A DNA stretch of 64,000 nucleotides from assembly GCF_022538185.1 (NCBI RefSeq), contig NZ_JAKYXC010000010.1, forward strand, positions 124,001 through 188,000, in the 5' to 3' direction. This document shows positions 61,390 to 64,000 of this stretch, in pieces (position 1 is the first letter of the stretch; each line of letters begins with the position of its first letter). The notes below the pieces were generated by a model. It was not told the DNA's origin. It made no database searches and worked only from the letters and a program-made list of their open reading frames with translations. The position numbers and the translations under genes are program-made. This stretch comes from Microbacterium sp. CFH 31415. Lineage in GTDB: Bacteria; Actinomycetota; Actinomycetes; Actinomycetales; Microbacteriaceae.

Positions 61390-62243
61390 ACCATCCTTTC
61401 GCGAGCGCGGACGAAGAGTCCGGCGGGACGGACCAGCAGCACGGTGATCAGCAGGACGAACACCGCGAGGTTGGCGAACTCGCCACCGAGATAGCGAGCG
61501 GCGAGGGCCTCGGTGAGGCCGACGATGACACCGCCGACGATCGCGCCGGGCATGGATCCGAAGCCGCCGATGGCGAGGACGACGAAGCCCTTGAGAGCGA
61601 GTGCCGCGCCAAGACTCGTCACCGCGAACGTCTTCGGCCCGACGAGCATGCCGAGGAAGCCGGCGAGCGCGCCAGAGAATACGAAGGTCATCACTGCGAG
61701 ACGCTTGATGTCGACGCCGCGGAGCTGTGCAGCCTCCCCGTCTTCGGCCATACCTCTAAGCGCGAGGCCTGTCAGCGAGAGACGACCGTAGATGCCGAAG
61801 CCGACCACGAGGAGCGCGACGGCAATGACGAGGAAGATCTCGACCGGGTAGACGCGACCCCCGAGGAAGTCGATGGCCTGGTCGCCGAAGAAGAACGGCA
61901 CCTTGAGCGGCTCACCGCCCCACACCAGCTGCGCGGCCCCGTCGAGCAGGATCGATGCGCCGAGGGTGGTGACGAGGATGTTGTGGTGATCCTTCACCGG
62001 CCGGATCGCGGCGATGTACTCCAGGTACGCGATCAGCGCCACCACGAGCATCGCGATCAGCGCCGCGATGAACGGGTTGAGCCCCAGCGTGACGATGCCG
62101 GTGTACGTGATGAACGCGCCGACCATCATCAGCTGCGCCTGGGCGAAGTTGAAGGTCTTGGTCGCGATGAACACGATGTTGTAGCCGATCGCCACCAGCG
62201 CATAGACAGCGCCGAGTGCGAGGCCGCTCCAGATGATGGTCAT
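61386..62243 (-). CDS. livH: Branched-chain amino acid-type ABC transporter permease LivH
   Basis: 285 residues with about eight membrane helices. GLALGAVYALVAIGYNIVFIATKTFNFAQAQLMM at the start and GMAEDGEAAQLRGVDIKRLAVMTFVFSGALAGFLGML, then GFGSMPGAIVGGVIVGLTEALAARYLG. It forms the translocation pore with the LivM half of the next gene. No substrate-binding protein (LivK) gene is in the operon, so it must be encoded elsewhere. First gene of the liv-monooxygenase operon; a KstR2-type site lies about 120 bp upstream. Confidence 0.9.
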   Translation of the reverse strand: MTIIWSGLALGAVYALVAIGYNIVFIATKTFNFAQAQLMMVGAFITYTGIVTLGLNPFIAALIAMLVVALIAYLEYIAAIRPVKDHHNILVTTLGASILLDGAAQLVWGGEPLKVPFFFGDQAIDFLGGRVYPVEIFLVIAVALLVVGFGIYGRLSLTGLALRGMAEDGEAAQLRGVDIKRLAVMTFVFSGALAGFLGMLVGPKTFAVTSLGAALALKGFVVLAIGGFGSMPGAIVGGVIVGLTEALAARYLGGEFANLAVFVLLITVLLVRPAGLFVRARERMV

Positions 62244-62357
62244 CGGCGCACCGCCTGCGGAGCGTGCGGAATGCCGGAGTCGACGTGGGATCGTCGATCG
62301 TGTCGCGCCATGTTCTTCCTCTTCGAAGTCATGTTCTCGGGTGGAGCCACGTTACCA

Positions 62358-62371
62358 AGCAATTGCTAGTT
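62358..62371. promoter_or_regulatory. KstR2-type operator upstream of the liv-monooxygenase operon
   Basis: AGCAATTGCTAGTT aligns with AnCAAGnnCTTGnT with two mismatches, and it is preceded by ACCA as at the other sites. It sits in the 161-bp gap between the upstream SDR's stop (62405) and livH (62243). It is the only regulatory element seen there and links the transporter to the KstR2-type regulon. The rest of the gap is unremarkable leader sequence. Confidence 0.6.
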
Positions 62372-62404
62372 CGACTACCGTAGCACGGCCGGGTTGGTCG
62401 GTGA

Positions 62405-63262
62405 TCACTCCGCGAAACGCCGAGAGTCGTGGTGAGCCGGCGCCTCGGGCGGCCTCCTCGACGCCAGCTGCGCGCCACGTGCGCACATCGCCTGTCCGAC
62501 GTAGTCGGGTTGCGTCAGCAGGTAGAACTCTCCCGCGGCAGCCTGCGCGAAGACGCGCTCGGCTGCGACCACGGGGTCCAGGGCGTGGGGCAGAAGCGCC
62601 AGCATGTCTTCTCGGGCCGCCTGCGCAGCTGCGACATCGCCGTCCTCGGGCATCCCGGCGTCGTGGAAGATGTGGGATGCGACGGCCCCCGGCAGCACGA
62701 CCGCCACGGAGATCGGGATGCCCGCGTGCTCGATGTCTACTCTGAGGGCCTCGGTCAGTCCGAGGACGGCCTGCTTCGACATCAGGTATGGCGCCTGCCG
62801 CGCGATCGACACCACCGCCCCCACGGACGAGAGGTTCCAGATGTGCCCGCCTCGATCTCGCATGCGGGGCACGGCCACCCGGATGCCGTGGTAGACGCCA
62901 GTGACGTTGACGTCGACGATGCGCCGCCATCCCTCGTCAGGAACGTCCCACAGATAGCCGAACTGCTCGATGCCCGCATTGTTGACCAGGAGGTCGATGC
63001 CGCCGAACGCCGCTTCCGCCGCTTCCGCCATCGCCTCAACGGAAGCCGCATCGGTGACATCTGTCCGGACCGCGATCGCCTCGCCCCCCGCCGCAGCGAT
63101 CTCCGCCGCGACCCGGCGGGCGGCGGCCTCGTCGACGTCGGCGATCACGATCTTCATCGGCAGGGTGGCTGCGTAGCGAGCAAGTCCAGCGCCCACGCCC
63201 GAGCCGGCGCCAGTGATGACCGCCGTTCGTCCGCCGAAGACCTCGGCCGCGGTGCCGGTCAT
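62405..63262 (-). CDS. SDR dehydrogenase
   Basis: 285 residues. GRTAVITGAGSGVGAGLARYAATLPM, NNAGIEQFGYLWDVPDEGW, NLSSVGAVVSIARQAPYLMSKQAVLGLTEAL (Tyr replaced in spacing by YLMSK) and the C-terminal FYLLTQPDYVGQAMCARGAQL. The YLLTQPDY ending is frequent in a class of long-tailed SDRs from lipid and terpenoid metabolism. It overlaps the MBL-fold gene (ATGA) at its start, so the two are co-transcribed. It is upstream of the liv operon and may lie outside the KstR2-type control. Confidence 0.8.
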   Translation of the reverse strand: MTGTAAEVFGGRTAVITGAGSGVGAGLARYAATLPMKIVIADVDEAAARRVAAEIAAAGGEAIAVRTDVTDAASVEAMAEAAEAAFGGIDLLVNNAGIEQFGYLWDVPDEGWRRIVDVNVTGVYHGIRVAVPRMRDRGGHIWNLSSVGAVVSIARQAPYLMSKQAVLGLTEALRVDIEHAGIPISVAVVLPGAVASHIFHDAGMPEDGDVAAAQAAREDMLALLPHALDPVVAAERVFAQAAAGEFYLLTQPDYVGQAMCARGAQLASRRPPEAPAHHDSRRFAE

Positions 63263-64000
63263 CGCTTCTCCCCCGCCCCGCCGAAGCGCTCCCAGTCGGC
63301 TGGGTCGTGCGCGATCCACAGATCGGCCTTCTCTGCATCCAGGATGCCGCGCAGCCGCCGCAGCGATGCCCGTGCGGCGACCGAGTCGACGTCGCCGTGG
63401 TAGTGGAGCTCCGACTCGTAGGCACCCCGCGTGTGCACCACGTCGCCGCTCAGCACGAGGGTCCGCTCCGGGAGTGCCACCTGCAGCGCGAGCGACCCCG
63501 GCGTGTGCCCGGGCAGGCGTCGCACGACGAGCGAGCCGTCGCCGAAGACGTCCTCGTCCTCATCGATGACGTCGAACTCGAGGCCCGTGCCCGCGCCGAA
63601 GTCCTCATCCCGGAACCAGGCGGAGGAGAACCGCTCTGGCGCTCTTGCGTACTCGAGCTCACCTGCACCGAGGATTGTGCGTGCCCTCGGAAACCGCTTG
63701 AGGGATCCCGCGTGGTCGAAGTGGAGATGGGATGCCACGACGGTCGTGACGTCGTCCATGCTGCGGCCGATCGCCTCAAGGTGCGTCTCGACGAGGTGGC
63801 GCTCGTCGAAGACCATGTCGATGCGCTGCGCCATCTCGCCGTACGCGCCTGCGGGGTCGCCGGCGTGATCGGGGTCCAGGCCCGCGTCGAAGAGCACGAA
63901 CCCCTCGGCGTGCTCGACAAGGTAGATCGGGAAGGGGATGCGCGGAGCTGCCGATCCGAATTCCGCGACATGCGCAGGCGAACGGTAGGTGGCGGGCTCC
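63259..64000 (-). CDS. MBL-fold hydrolase, lactonase-like (5' end outside window)
   Basis: At least 246 residues; the frame is open to the window edge (EPATYRSPAHVAEFGSA upstream), so the start is outside. Zinc ligands: ASHLHFDHAGSL, LPGHTPGSLALQV and LSGDVVHTRGAYESEL, with a final IAHDPADWERF. The HLHFDHAG motif and the YLVEHAEGFVLFDAGLDPD lead are typical of the N-acyl-homoserine-lactone lactonase (AiiA/AttM) group, which also contains other lactonases. A lactone formed by Baeyer-Villiger oxygenation is a possible substrate (inference). Confidence 0.75.
   Translation of the reverse strand, partial: EPATYRSPAHVAEFGSAAPRIPFPIYLVEHAEGFVLFDAGLDPDHAGDPAGAYGEMAQRIDMVFDERHLVETHLEAIGRSMDDVTTVVASHLHFDHAGSLKRFPRARTILGAGELEYARAPERFSSAWFRDEDFGAGTGLEFDVIDEDEDVFGDGSLVVRRLPGHTPGSLALQVALPERTLVLSGDVVHTRGAYESELHYHGDVDSVAARASLRRLRGILDAEKADLWIAHDPADWERFGGAGEKR

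Noticed and set aside
1..64000. tRNA, rRNA, riboswitch, CRISPR, insertion sequence, prophage or toxin-antitoxin genes
   Set aside because: None could be recognised by eye on either strand. A covariance-model and IS search would be decisive.

Overview
The window is high-GC DNA, densely packed with genes, that looks like a chromosome piece from an actinobacterium, most likely Microbacterium or a close relative in the Microbacteriaceae. Support for this comes from the coenzyme F420 ligase CofE, a single-chain PutA, small proteins of a type I associate with Microbacteriaceae, frequent GTG/TTG starts, and many starts with a -10 hexamer 6-8 nt upstream (leaderless transcription). The genus is inference. 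I saw no rRNA, tRNA, CRISPR array, transposase or prophage gene.

Left part (1-12.99 kb), housekeeping and signalling: a symmetrical divergent promoter between two small membrane-protein genes, a PIG-L deacetylase, bifunctional PutA, a membrane-anchored coiled-coil protein, a bacteriophytochrome-diguanylate cyclase and an EAL protein with small family proteins around them, a thioesterase, an acetyltransferase and cofE.

13.0-24.0 kb, electron transfer and acyl-CoA metabolism: an etfB-etfA-cytochrome b-MBL operon runs leftward into a scar where a second MBL gene and an aldehyde dehydrogenase gene are fused and broken. Next come a MarR regulator and an enoyl-CoA hydratase / 3-hydroxyisobutyrate dehydrogenase / acyl-CoA dehydrogenase group that fits valine breakdown, then a YCII protein, a lipoprotein and an unlisted 57-aa membrane protein. 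24.16-30.22 kb is one secreted alpha-amylase-pullulanase of about 2,020 residues with two LacI-type operators upstream.

30.5-62.4 kb is the main find: a catabolic island that matches the KstR2 regulon, the mycobacterial/rhodococcal pathway for the last two (C and D) steroid rings. Recognisable members are kstR2, fadD3, echA20, ipdA, ipdB, ipdC, ipdF, fadA6, fadE30, fadE31 and further fadE-type genes. ipdA and ipdB each occur twice. Nine 14-bp sites aligning to the KstR2 motif AnCAAGnnCTTGnT lie in all five divergent promoter gaps with catabolic genes on both sides, in the kstR2-fadD3 gap, and upstream of a six-gene operon encoding a LivHMGF-type ABC transporter, a class-C flavin monooxygenase, a flavin reductase fused to an IclR-like sensor domain, and an SDR. 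The regulon here therefore appears to include uptake and oxygenation functions plus several SDRs, an aldo/keto reductase and two SnoaL-like proteins. No A/B-ring genes (KstD, KshAB, HsaABCD) are in the window, so the natural substrate may be HIP-type indanediones, oxidised steroid remnants or another fused bicycle. The right edge holds an SDR and a truncated MBL-fold hydrolase.
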